A stretch of 64,000 bases of DNA from Rhodococcus sp. ARC_M6 (lineage in GTDB: Bacteria > Actinomycetota > Actinomycetes > Mycobacteriales > Mycobacteriaceae), in NCBI RefSeq assembly GCF_022810305.1, contig NZ_JALGQH010000006.1, forward strand, positions 62,001 to 126,000. The letters run 5' to 3'. Within the stretch, counting starts at the first letter, position 1, and every line of letters begins with the position of its first letter. Positions 16,474 through 24,288 of the stretch are shown piece after piece. Position numbers and translations under genes: made by a program. The notes under the pieces are model-generated. The model searched no databases. It saw nothing but the letters and a program-made list of their open reading frames with translations, and was not told the DNA's origin.

Positions 16474-17673
16474 TCAGCGATACTTGCGGATCTCGGTCCG
16501 CGCGACACTGCGGATATGGACTTCGTCCGGTCCGTCGGCAATTCCCAAAATCCTGGCACTGGCCCACATCCGGGCAATGGGGAAATCCTCGGTGACTCCC
16601 CCGCCACCGTGGCATTGGATGGACCGTTCGAGAACAGAGCGTGCCACTCGCGGAGCGATGACCTTGACCGCGGCAATTTCGATCGCGGCTTCCTTGACAC
16701 CCATCTGGTCGATGATCCACGCGGTCTTGAGAACCAGCAGACGCGCCTGCTCGATCTCCATGCGGGACTCCGCAATCCACGTCCGAACAACACCTTGGTC
16801 AGAAATCGGACCACCGAAAGCGTCGCGCGACAACGTTCGCCGGACCATCAATTCCAGTCCACGTTCCGCCATTCCGATGCAACGCATCGCGTGATGGATT
16901 CGGCCCGGACCCAACCGAGCTTGTGCAATGGCAAATCCTTCACCTTCACCAGCGAGAATGTTGGTTACGGGCACTCGCACGTCCGTGAACGTAATTTCGC
17001 AGTGTCCGTGCTGATCGTGGTAACCGAAGATCGGTAGTGACCGGATGATCTCGACGCCCGGCGTGTTCACCGGTACCAGGACCATCGACTGCTGGCGGTG
17101 GGGCGCCGCCTCAGGGTCGGTCTTGCCCATCAAAACCAAGATCTCGCAACGTGGGTCGGCGGCGCCCGTTGTCCACCACTTGCGACCGTTGATGACGTAT
17201 TCGTCGCCGTCACGAACGATGGAGGTGCTGATGTTTCGAGCATCCGACGACGCGACAGCAGGCTCGGTCATGGAGAACCCGGAACGCATACGGCCGTCCA
17301 GCAGAGGCTCGAGCCACTGCTCCTTCTGCTCGGGCGTGCCGAACATATGAAGGATCTCCATGTTGCCGGTGTCCGGTGCCGCGCAATTCAGCGCTTCCGG
17401 CGCGATGTAAGGCGACCGTCCGGTGATCTCGGCGATGTGCGCATAGTCGAGGTGTGAGAGCCCGGACAGCGAGGGAAGGAACAGATTCCACATCCCCTGA
17501 CGCCGAGCCTCGGCCTTCAGTTCTTCGACCACAGGCGGCAACGTGTGATTACGCGGCCCCATCTCTTCCATCTGCTGCGCGTACACCGACTCGGCCGGAT
17601 ACACATGATCGACCATGAACGCGTTCAAGCGGTCCATGATCTCCTGGGCTGCCGGGCTGGGAGCTAGGTCCAC
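16474..17673 (-). CDS. ACAD11/LvaC-type acyl-CoA dehydrogenase
   Basis: 399 residues. Long stretches recall the C-terminal half of mammalian ACAD11: NLFLPSLSGLSHLDYA, APDTGNMEILH, MTEPAVASSDARNI, VINGRKWWTTGA and LGPGRIHHAMR, and IQCHGGGGVTEDFP. Proteins of this branch, including LvaC of the Pseudomonas levulinate pathway, act with a kinase to remove the hydroxyl of 4-hydroxyacyl-CoAs via a phosphorylated intermediate. A matching kinase gene occurs at 28198. The start is the GTG at 17673, with AGAGGA about 8 nt upstream. Ordinary FAD-dependent alpha,beta-dehydrogenation remains the alternative role. Confidence 0.88.
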   Translation of the reverse strand: MDLAPSPAAQEIMDRLNAFMVDHVYPAESVYAQQMEEMGPRNHTLPPVVEELKAEARRQGMWNLFLPSLSGLSHLDYAHIAEITGRSPYIAPEALNCAAPDTGNMEILHMFGTPEQKEQWLEPLLDGRMRSGFSMTEPAVASSDARNISTSIVRDGDEYVINGRKWWTTGAADPRCEILVLMGKTDPEAAPHRQQSMVLVPVNTPGVEIIRSLPIFGYHDQHGHCEITFTDVRVPVTNILAGEGEGFAIAQARLGPGRIHHAMRCIGMAERGLELMVRRTLSRDAFGGPISDQGVVRTWIAESRMEIEQARLLVLKTAWIIDQMGVKEAAIEIAAVKVIAPRVARSVLERSIQCHGGGGVTEDFPIARMWASARILGIADGPDEVHIRSVARTEIRKYR

Positions 17674-17741
17674 GATAGAAGTCCTCTCAGTTCTCACAAT
17701 ATGAATGCGTGTGTATGCACGGGAGATCGATTCCGAACCGA

Positions 17742-18710
17742 TCAGTCGCGGACCAAAATCACCTTGCCGGCAGCCTGCCGATTCATCACGATGTTCAGGG
17801 CTTCGGACGCGTCGTCGAACGGCAAGGTCCGAGACACGTGCGGCACCAGCAGCCCCTGCTCGTACCAGTCCAGCAACTGACGCATGTTGCTCGCATTCTC
17901 GGCCGGGTTCCGTTTCGCCCACACGCCCCACAACACACCGAGAAGTGAGGCCGACGAGATGAGTAGACGGTTCATTCCCACCTTCGGAATGTCGCCACTC
18001 GCGTATCCGACGGTCAGGTACCGGCCGCCCCATTGGAGCGCCCTGATTGCAGCCTGCGCCGCGTCGCCGCCGACCGGGTCGTAGACGACGTCGACGCGTT
18101 CGCGTGTCTTCAGTTCGGATGCCAGATCACACTCTGCGTAGTTGATCAGTGTCGACGCACCGTGCTCTTGGCACAGCGCCAACTTCTCGGCGGTGGATGC
18201 CGCGGCAATGACCTCGGCTCCCAAGGCTCGACCGATCTCGACAGCAGTGAGCCCGACACCGCCAGCCGCACCGAGCACCAGAAGTCGTTCTCCGGCTGCA
18301 AGTCCCGCTCGGTCTACGAGGCCGTGGTAGGAGGTTCCGTATGTCACGGAGAATCCTGCGGCGTCAGGGAAGGGCATCGCGTCGGGAATCGCGAATACTT
18401 GTGACGCTGGTACCGGGACCTGCTCGGCGTAACCGCCGATTCCACAGAACGCCAGGACACGAGTCCCCACGTTCAAACCTTCGACACCGTCTCCGACTGC
18501 CCGGATTACGCCGGCCACTTCGGATCCCGGAGTGAAGGGCAGGGGCGGCTTAGTCTGGTAGTTTCCGGCGACCATCAGTCCGTCCGGGAAGTTGATGCCG
18601 CAAGCCCGGACATCCACGACCACAGTTCCCGGTGCCGCAACCGGGTCCGGCACATCGGTAAGCCGGAGGACATCCGGCTCACCGAGCGTGTGGCACTGGT
18701 GCGCCTTCAC
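17742..18710 (-). CDS. Quinone oxidoreductase-like MDR enzyme
   Basis: NADPH-dependent medium-chain reductase of the QOR branch, 322 residues. GroES-like domain at 1-115 without the cysteine cluster of zinc alcohol dehydrogenases, then the nucleotide fold with GAAGGVG at 147-153. It probably reduces an enone, enoyl-CoA or quinone-like intermediate. The GTG start at 18710 overlaps the stop of the upstream MaoC gene (GTGA), so it is translationally coupled in the operon. Confidence 0.85.
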   Translation of the reverse strand: MKAHQCHTLGEPDVLRLTDVPDPVAAPGTVVVDVRACGINFPDGLMVAGNYQTKPPLPFTPGSEVAGVIRAVGDGVEGLNVGTRVLAFCGIGGYAEQVPVPASQVFAIPDAMPFPDAAGFSVTYGTSYHGLVDRAGLAAGERLLVLGAAGGVGLTAVEIGRALGAEVIAAASTAEKLALCQEHGASTLINYAECDLASELKTRERVDVVYDPVGGDAAQAAIRALQWGGRYLTVGYASGDIPKVGMNRLLISSASLLGVLWGVWAKRNPAENASNMRQLLDWYEQGLLVPHVSRTLPFDDASEALNIVMNRQAAGKVILVRD

Positions 18711-19138
18711 CCCGACACCACACCGGGAGCGATGACGAAGGTTGCCCACACCCGCACCGCGACGCCGCCCGTCTGGCGGGCGCACTCGAGTTCCACGTCG
18801 ACCTTGCTCTCGGTGTTGTCCTGATATTCCTTGACAACCTTGGCGGTACACGTCAGGACGTCTCCGGGCCACACTTGCTCGAGGAATCGAATACGGAAGG
18901 ACCGTACGTTCTCGGCACCGAGCCAGTCCGTCGCATAGGTGCCCAGCACTCCGGCCTGGAACATTCCCACGGAGAACGGACTCTCGAATCCTGCGGCCTT
19001 GGCGAAGGTCTCGTCATGATGAATCGGGTTCATATCCCCCGACGCACCTTGGTAGCGAACGAAGTCCGTGCGGGTTACCGGTCCGATGGTCCACGGCCGC
19101 GGTGCCGTCATTGCGGTGGGCTGTGCTGTCATGGTCAT
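18707..19138 (-). CDS. MaoC-like enoyl-CoA hydratase subunit (catalytic type)
   Basis: 143 residues with the hydratase-2 motif GDMNPIHHDETFAKAAGF, where D35 and H40 correspond to the catalytic pair. It hydrates trans-2-enoyl-CoA to a 3-hydroxyacyl-CoA. It overlaps its upstream partner (ATGA at 19138) and its downstream neighbour. In mycolate bacteria such adjacent short MaoC genes often encode heteromeric hydratases (ChsH1-ChsH2 in cholesterol side-chain degradation, HadAB/HadBC in mycolate synthesis), and a heteromer is likely here. Confidence 0.85.
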   Translation of the reverse strand: MTMTAQPTAMTAPRPWTIGPVTRTDFVRYQGASGDMNPIHHDETFAKAAGFESPFSVGMFQAGVLGTYATDWLGAENVRSFRIRFLEQVWPGDVLTCTAKVVKEYQDNTESKVDVELECARQTGGVAVRVWATFVIAPGVVSG

Positions 19139-19584
19139 GATTCCTCCGACGGTGCTCGTCCGGTCTCGACGCCGGTCATCTTCGCCTGCGCCACCAAGGT
19201 TCCGTTTTCGTCCACGAAGTCGGTGACCATGACTGCGAAGGTCATTTCGCCGCCTCGTCGACCTTCCTTGGTGAAGACGTCGGTGATCCGTGAGCGGGCC
19301 TCGAGTTTGGTTCCCGCTCGCGGCGGCGGACCGAAGAAGGTGTATTCCTGTTCAGCATGCAGACCTCGCTGCTGATTCAGTTCGACTGCGCTCCAAGGGT
19401 TCTGATCGCCGGACTGCCAGAAGAACGTGGTGGTCAAGAAGGTCGGCGGACTGACCGGGTTTTCCGAGTCGAGGTACTCAGGATTGGTGCTGCGGATCGC
19501 GTGGGCGAATTCGCGGACCTTTCCGCGTTCCACGTCGAGCCGGAACGGTGTTCCCGTTACACCCACGGCATCTTTGTTTGCCAT
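19135..19584 (-). CDS. MaoC N-terminal-like dehydratase partner (FAS1-type hot-dog)
   Basis: 149 residues, hot-dog fold of the MaoC_dehydrat_N type: PPTFLTTTFFWQSG, then LHAEQEYTFFGPPPRAG and an ITDVFTKEGRRGGEMTF strand pair. It lacks the D-x4-H catalytic motif found in the next gene, as expected for the structural partner of a two-subunit hydratase. The start at 19584 is preceded by CTCGGAGTGAG on the coding strand. It follows the SDR gene by 33 bp. Confidence 0.8.
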   Translation of the reverse strand: MANKDAVGVTGTPFRLDVERGKVREFAHAIRSTNPEYLDSENPVSPPTFLTTTFFWQSGDQNPWSAVELNQQRGLHAEQEYTFFGPPPRAGTKLEARSRITDVFTKEGRRGGEMTFAVMVTDFVDENGTLVAQAKMTGVETGRAPSEES

Positions 19585-19617
19585 AGCTCACTCCGAGTTT
19601 CTTTGTCGTAGGGTCGC

Positions 19618-20493
19618 TTACGCGAAGGTCTTCATTTCCGTCGCCAGCTCTTCGAGTGTCCAGCGTGCGTCCTTCACGATGCTCTTGCCGTACGACCAGC
19701 CGAGGAACTGCTTGATCTCGCCGCCCTTCGCATAGAAGACCGAGCCGTTGGTGTCGCAGTCGGCGGTGAGCAGGTGCGCGACCACCGGAGACACGTTGCC
19801 CGGGTGGTAGACGTCGAAGTCGTTCGGATCCGCCGGAACCGCCACCATCTCGGCGATTCCGGGGACGTTCTCTGTCATTCGAGTGCGCGCGACCGGGGTG
19901 ATGGCATTGACGCGCACTCCATAGCGGCTGATTTCCTGCGCCAAAATCACAGTGAGCGCGGCAATCCCCGCTTTGGCGGCGCCGTAGTTGCTCTGCCCGA
20001 CTGCACCGAGAAGCCCCGACGTGGACGAGACGTTCACGATGGATGCTGCGACGGCGTCGCCGGCCTTGGAACGATCACGCCAGTGCGCGCCGAACACGCG
20101 GCAGGGAGCAAACGTCGCGCGAAGCTGACCAGCGATCACGGTGTCCCATTCTTCTTCACTCATGTTCACGAACATCCGGTCGCGGAGAACACCCGCATTA
20201 TTGACCAGTCCGTGAACTGCGCCGAAGTTCTCCACTGCCAGATCGAGAAGGGCCTGAGCTCCGGCGACTGTGGTGACGTCCGCGGTACTGGCGATTGCGC
20301 TGCCACCGAGAGCTGTGATCTCAGCAGTGACCGCTGCGGCCAGAGCGTCATCCGTTCCCGAGCCGTCGGCGGCGGCGCCGGTGTCGTTGACTACGACGTG
20401 CGCGCCTTCCGCTGCAGCAAGGAGCGCGTGTTCGCGCCCGATTCCACGGCCGGCTCCGGTGACGACAACAACACGACCTTCAAGCTGATTCAT
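19618..20493 (-). CDS. SDR dehydrogenase, multifunctional-enzyme type
   Basis: 291 residues, NAD(P)-dependent. Cofactor site GAGRGIG at 13-19, NNAG, SSTSG, and the active-site YGAAK. The spacing and GREHALLAAAEGAHVVVND resemble the 3-hydroxyacyl-CoA dehydrogenase domain of peroxisomal multifunctional enzyme 2 and the actinobacterial steroid 17-beta-HSD-like SDRs. It would oxidise the product of the adjoining MaoC hydratase pair. The ATG at 20493 has AAGGGA 6 nt upstream. It heads the six-gene operon, with an 18-bp operator 22 bp upstream. Confidence 0.88.
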   Translation of the reverse strand: MNQLEGRVVVVTGAGRGIGREHALLAAAEGAHVVVNDTGAAADGSGTDDALAAAVTAEITALGGSAIASTADVTTVAGAQALLDLAVENFGAVHGLVNNAGVLRDRMFVNMSEEEWDTVIAGQLRATFAPCRVFGAHWRDRSKAGDAVAASIVNVSSTSGLLGAVGQSNYGAAKAGIAALTVILAQEISRYGVRVNAITPVARTRMTENVPGIAEMVAVPADPNDFDVYHPGNVSPVVAHLLTADCDTNGSVFYAKGGEIKQFLGWSYGKSIVKDARWTLEELATEMKTFA

Positions 20494-20514
20494 CAAAGTC
20501 CCTTTCGAATACGT

Positions 20515-20532
20515 GTATCAAACATGTCAAGC
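20515..20532 (-). promoter_or_regulatory. KstR2-like operator copy 3
   Basis: Plus strand GTATCAAACATGTCAAGC; the first eleven bases match the reverse complement of the consensus exactly. It sits between the ipdC-like stop and the SDR start, overlapping the last codons of ipdC, so the SDR operon has its own control point inside the longer leftward array. Confidence 0.65.
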
Positions 20533-21600
20533 AGAGAGTCGAGTGAGAACCGAATTTGCCTCGGCCACAATTCTGTTGATCAATTCGCTGCAACTGGGCA
20601 CGTCCTCGATCAGCCCGACTACCTGCCCTGTTGCCATGACGCCGACGTCGACGCGACCGTCCACCAATGCGGACCGGTACAGCATCGGAGCGTTAGCAGC
20701 CATCACCACCTGACTCCAGCCGAGTTCGTGACTCTTCTTCATTGCGAGACCCTCACGGATCATGTCGCGCCACGGTGTGCCGGAGAGCTTCTGGAATGCC
20801 AGAGCGTTGCGGCCCGCACGGATCATCCGACCCGGACCCGTTGTGGACTCCAGCTGATCAATGGTCCCCGCGCGCAGAACACGTTGCGGCACACCGTCGA
20901 TCTCGAGTGTGACCACGGTGTCGTTGACCGACTTCGACAGGTACACATCCTTGACTTGCTGCGCCACCGGGGAATCGCTCGTCATCATGAATCGTGTACC
21001 CATCGCGATTCCGGCGGCGCCATAGGACAGTGCCGAGACCAGGCCCCGGCCGTCGAAGTAACCGCCCGCCGCGATCACCGGGATGTCCACGGCATCTACT
21101 ACCTGAGGCAGAAGCAATGAGGTCGGCACAGCACCGGTGTGGCCGCCGCCCTCACCACCCTGAACGATAACCGCGTCAACGCCCCACGAAGCAACTTTTT
21201 CCGCGTGACGGCGTGCCCCGATAGACGGAACCACCACCAGCCCGGCGTCTTTCAATCGGCCGATGAGAGCCTGCTTGGGCGCCAGAGCGAACGACGCAAC
21301 CTTGACACCGGATCGGATCAGCAGATCGATTCGCTTGTCGATGTCCGCCTGATCTGCTCTCAGATTCACCCCGAATGGATTATCGGTCTGGGCTTGAACT
21401 TCCGCGATCGCCGCAGCGAGTTCCTCGTAGGTCAACATTCCGCCGGCGATTATGCCGAGCCCGCCGGCCGCCGCTGTGGCAGCGGTCAGCGTCGAGTTGG
21501 AGACGTAGCCCATTCCGGTCTGCACGATCGGGTATTTGACCCCGAAGAGGTCGCAGGCCCGCGTGTGCAGGGCCCGGTGGTCTGCAGCAAGGTCAGTCAT
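20527..21600 (-). CDS. IpdC-like flavin reductase (nitronate monooxygenase family)
   Basis: 357-residue FMN TIM-barrel protein. VQTGMGYVSNSTLTAATAAAGGLGIIAGG, FGVNLRADQAD, VQGGEGGGHTG and AAGGYFDGRGL closely follow Mycobacterium tuberculosis Rv3553 (IpdC), the reductase acting beside IpdAB in steroid C/D-ring breakdown. Rv3553 was compared from memory. The ATG at 21600 overlaps the stop of the ipdB-like gene. Because steroid-degrading rhodococci normally carry ipdABC in the KstR2 regulon elsewhere, this is probably a paralogue serving another ring compound. Confidence 0.85.
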   Translation of the reverse strand: MTDLAADHRALHTRACDLFGVKYPIVQTGMGYVSNSTLTAATAAAGGLGIIAGGMLTYEELAAAIAEVQAQTDNPFGVNLRADQADIDKRIDLLIRSGVKVASFALAPKQALIGRLKDAGLVVVPSIGARRHAEKVASWGVDAVIVQGGEGGGHTGAVPTSLLLPQVVDAVDIPVIAAGGYFDGRGLVSALSYGAAGIAMGTRFMMTSDSPVAQQVKDVYLSKSVNDTVVTLEIDGVPQRVLRAGTIDQLESTTGPGRMIRAGRNALAFQKLSGTPWRDMIREGLAMKKSHELGWSQVVMAANAPMLYRSALVDGRVDVGVMATGQVVGLIEDVPSCSELINRIVAEANSVLTRLSA

Positions 21601-22373
21601 GCCGAAACCTCCTTGTTACGCAGTCCCTTGGGATCGATGACGTCCCGAATGAGCTGTAGCTCTTCGGCGCTCGGAAGCCGAGTCTGTGGAACCGACTGGG
21701 GAATCTCGAGATCGAATCCGGTCGCTGCCACCACGTCGTCGACGCTGACCCCCGGATGCACCGACACAAGTCGAAGTCGACCCGAGTCTGCGTAATCGAG
21801 CACCGCCAAGTTTGTTACGACTTGGCGCAGATCGTGGTGCTTGCTCGCAGCCGGACCTGCCTTGGCCGCGTTGTCGTTACCGACTCCCGAGACCATATCT
21901 ACACGAGGCACGAACACACGGGTGCTGTGTGCGGGAACCCAGTAGCTGGTGGGGTGGTAAACACTGTTTCCCGGTGCACCCCGCACACCCAGAAGCTGCA
22001 CCTTGGGCGCCGCGTGATCACCGATCGCCGAGATATTGCTGTTGCCGTAGACGTCGAGTTGGGTGGGGATCATCATGATGTGGCGCTTGCCGTTCCACAC
22101 CAGATTGAAGATCGCACTGAACGGCATCCACGCTTCGATCTCCCCCTCTGCCGGCCCGCCGACGGCCCAGGTGCCACGAACTCCATGCGCCTCGCCGTCG
22201 GAGATCACCAGATCCTGTTCGAAGGTGTGTCGTGCCAACCGAACTCCGATGGCCGGAATGGTTCCGAAGGCACTCGCGATGACCTCACCGTTGCCGCGAT
22301 ACGCTTCGGCGCAGGCAATGACGCACACTTCGGCTCGGGTAGCAGGAGCCACGTTCGCACTCGACTCGCTCAT
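21597..22373 (-). CDS. IpdB-like CoA-transferase-fold ring hydrolase, beta subunit
   Basis: 258 residues. TRAEVCVIACAEAYRGNGEVIAS, EAWMPFSAIFNLVWNGKRHIMM, GNSNISAIGD, LLGVRGAPGNSVYHPTSYWV and LPSAEELQLIRDVIDPKGLR are shared with M. tuberculosis Rv3552 (IpdB), recalled from memory. IpdAB has a class I CoA-transferase fold but works as a hydrolase opening the last steroid ring of COCHEA-CoA. The gene overlaps both neighbours by 4 bp, as expected for stoichiometric subunits. Confidence 0.87.
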   Translation of the reverse strand: MSESSANVAPATRAEVCVIACAEAYRGNGEVIASAFGTIPAIGVRLARHTFEQDLVISDGEAHGVRGTWAVGGPAEGEIEAWMPFSAIFNLVWNGKRHIMMIPTQLDVYGNSNISAIGDHAAPKVQLLGVRGAPGNSVYHPTSYWVPAHSTRVFVPRVDMVSGVGNDNAAKAGPAASKHHDLRQVVTNLAVLDYADSGRLRLVSVHPGVSVDDVVAATGFDLEIPQSVPQTRLPSAEELQLIRDVIDPKGLRNKEVSA

Positions 22374-23236
22374 GCCGACACCGCCTGGGAATCGCGCATC
22401 GCGACAGCGCGCTGGTAGTCCGCTTCGCTACCGGAAAGGTACTCGCCGACAAAGGCTTTCCACTGTTGTGGATCGCGGGCGGCGGCCGCATATTCCCGCT
22501 GGAAGGATTCGTCGCGTTCGTAGTTCGGCACGCACGAGGTGAAATGTGCGCCGTTCGGTGCTTCGACCACACCGGAGACCAGGAGACGGGCGATCCGCAG
22601 CGTCGACGGATGAGCATCGGCCGTCAAGTCCTTGGTGGGCACGATTTCCTCGCACGACACATAGGCGTCCTCGGCTGCCATGCAGAACAGATCGTCGAAA
22701 TACAGGTCAGGGCCCAAGAATTGGGCATTGCCATGCCTGTCTGCACGGTTCATGTGCACCAGTGCCGCGTCAAGATTCAATGCGGGCATCGCTGCAAAAA
22801 TCTCGTCTCCGTACGGGTCGGACACGGTACGCATATCGGGGTTGACCGTCATGACGTCCGATCCCAGTCCAGCTCGGGTCGGCAAGAAGGGCATCCGGAT
22901 GCCGGCAGCATACAAACCCCACTGCAGCATTCCCTCGTCGTACTCGGCCACTTCCACCGCTCCGGCCTGACGGACGGCCCGGAAATGCGGATCGAGGGCA
23001 ATCGAGTCCAACGAAACGAACCCGAAAATCACCTTCTTGACCTTCCCTGCTGCACAGAGCAATCCGACGTCAGGTCCACCGTAGGACACGATGGTCAGAT
23101 CCTTCAGGTCGGATCGAAGAATTGCACGCACGAGGGACATCGGCTTGCGCCGTGACCCCCAACCACCGATACCGATCGTCATACCGGACCGCAGCCGACG
23201 TACGACATCGTCCTCGGTCATCGTCTTGTCACTCAA
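22370..23236 (-). CDS. IpdA-like CoA-transferase-fold ring hydrolase, alpha subunit
   Basis: 288 residues. LRSGMTIGIGGWGSRRKPMS, LTIVSYGGPDVGLLCAAGKV, FGFVSLDS, YFDDLFCMAAE and VVEAPNGAHFTS follow M. tuberculosis Rv3551 (IpdA), from memory. The start is the TTG at 23236: AAAGGG lies 8 nt upstream and the resulting N-terminus has the same length as the mycobacterial protein. A GTG three codons earlier and an ATG five codons later are alternatives. A consensus-like 18-bp operator lies 54 bp upstream, so ipdABC form their own unit here. Confidence 0.87.
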   Translation of the reverse strand: MSDKTMTEDDVVRRLRSGMTIGIGGWGSRRKPMSLVRAILRSDLKDLTIVSYGGPDVGLLCAAGKVKKVIFGFVSLDSIALDPHFRAVRQAGAVEVAEYDEGMLQWGLYAAGIRMPFLPTRAGLGSDVMTVNPDMRTVSDPYGDEIFAAMPALNLDAALVHMNRADRHGNAQFLGPDLYFDDLFCMAAEDAYVSCEEIVPTKDLTADAHPSTLRIARLLVSGVVEAPNGAHFTSCVPNYERDESFQREYAAAARDPQQWKAFVGEYLSGSEADYQRAVAMRDSQAVSA

Positions 23237-23289
23237 TGGGTCCACCCTTTCGAATTCGGGGAAACGTTGCTCTGGCGCGTCATCGTCGC

Positions 23290-23307
23290 GTAGCAAACGT
23301 TTGATTC
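23290..23307 (-). promoter_or_regulatory. KstR2-like operator copy 4
   Basis: GTAGCAAACGTTTGATTC, with a perfect AGCAAACGTTTG core and one mismatch at the penultimate base. It lies between the ipdA-like start and the stop of the TIM-barrel gene. Confidence 0.75.
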
Positions 23308-23313
23308 ACATCA

Positions 23314-24168
23314 TCATGGTTTCATCTCCGCGTCAACCGCCAACTGCGCGGTGAGCCAGGAATACGCTCGCCTGAGCGCACTCTCCGGCCCTTCCTCCTC
23401 AATCGCAGGACCGAGTATCTCCAGCTCAACAGCACCGCAGTAGCCGAGACCGAGCACTTCACGTAACAGTCGATCCATCGGAAGATCTCCGTCGCCGGGT
23501 ACCCACCGGTTGGGAACCGCGAGCGTTCCTACCCGGAAATCGCTTACCTGCACGATCTGCACCCGATCGAGTTCAGCCCGCAAGGTACCGAGTAGATCCG
23601 GTTCCTGGAATGCGCAATAGAGGTCGACGACCATTCCGATGTCCAGACGCCGTGCGATTACCGCCGCATCGCGAACTGTATGAACGAAACTCAGATCCGA
23701 ACGCATCTGCATGGTGTTCTCCAGGGCGAGCCGAACCCCCAACTGTTTGGCCCGCTCGGCCACTGGCGACACGCGATCGATCAATCGGTCTGCTGCAGCT
23801 TCCCAGCTGAGACGTCCGGACGGTCCCGTTGTGAACAGCACCGTCGATGCTCCCAGACCTGCCGCGCCGACCACTGCTGCGTCGAGTGCCGCAATCTCCC
23901 TCTCCCAGGCAGTTCCATCGTCCGGATCGGCTGTGATTCCGTGCGCGATACAGCCGACCGCGACGCCGAACTCATGGGCCAGCGATACCGTTTCCGGCCA
24001 ACCGGTTCGACCCGCTTTGTACGCGGACAGTGCCACGGCGGAAATCCCGAGACGTCGGCAGAGCGCCAACTCGTCACGCAGTGCCCAACTCGCGGTCGTA
24101 ATCAGACTGACGGAAGGAAATGGGCCTCGCACCAGGTCCATCTGGCGGGATTTGTCGTTGTGATCCAT
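23314..24168 (-). CDS. Xylose-isomerase-like TIM-barrel protein
   Basis: 284 residues of the sugar phosphate isomerase/epimerase superfamily. Candidate metal ligands come in the usual order on successive strands: E in LALENTM, D in MVVDLYCAF, D in VQVSDF and E in AVELEILG. I chose the ATG at 24168 because GCAGGAG precedes it; the frame extends to 24288 without a ribosome site. It is transcribed away from the second sulfatase and shares its operator. Relatives include epimerases, inosose dehydratases and hydroxypyruvate isomerases; no specific reaction can be assigned. Confidence 0.75.
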   Translation of the reverse strand: MDHNDKSRQMDLVRGPFPSVSLITTASWALRDELALCRRLGISAVALSAYKAGRTGWPETVSLAHEFGVAVGCIAHGITADPDDGTAWEREIAALDAAVVGAAGLGASTVLFTTGPSGRLSWEAAADRLIDRVSPVAERAKQLGVRLALENTMQMRSDLSFVHTVRDAAVIARRLDIGMVVDLYCAFQEPDLLGTLRAELDRVQIVQVSDFRVGTLAVPNRWVPGDGDLPMDRLLREVLGLGYCGAVELEILGPAIEEEGPESALRRAYSWLTAQLAVDAEMKP

Positions 24169-24230
24169 AGTCGCTCCTGCTTTCCTCGATTGACCGTGAA
24201 TCACACCGTAATCCCAATTTGAAACATTGC

Positions 24231-24248
24231 GTAGCAAATGCTTGATAC
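24231..24248. promoter_or_regulatory. KstR2-like operator copy 5, divergent TIM-barrel/sulfatase region
   Basis: GTAGCAAATGCTTGATAC, one base from consensus, 40 bp upstream of the sulfatase start and 62 bp upstream of the TIM-barrel gene. A TTGAAA at 24219 and TGATAC at 24243 with 18-nt spacing could be the sulfatase promoter, overlapped by the site. Confidence 0.75.
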
Positions 24249-24288
24249 GGTGCATACTGCCTTCAGAATCCATTCCAGGAGTGCACAT

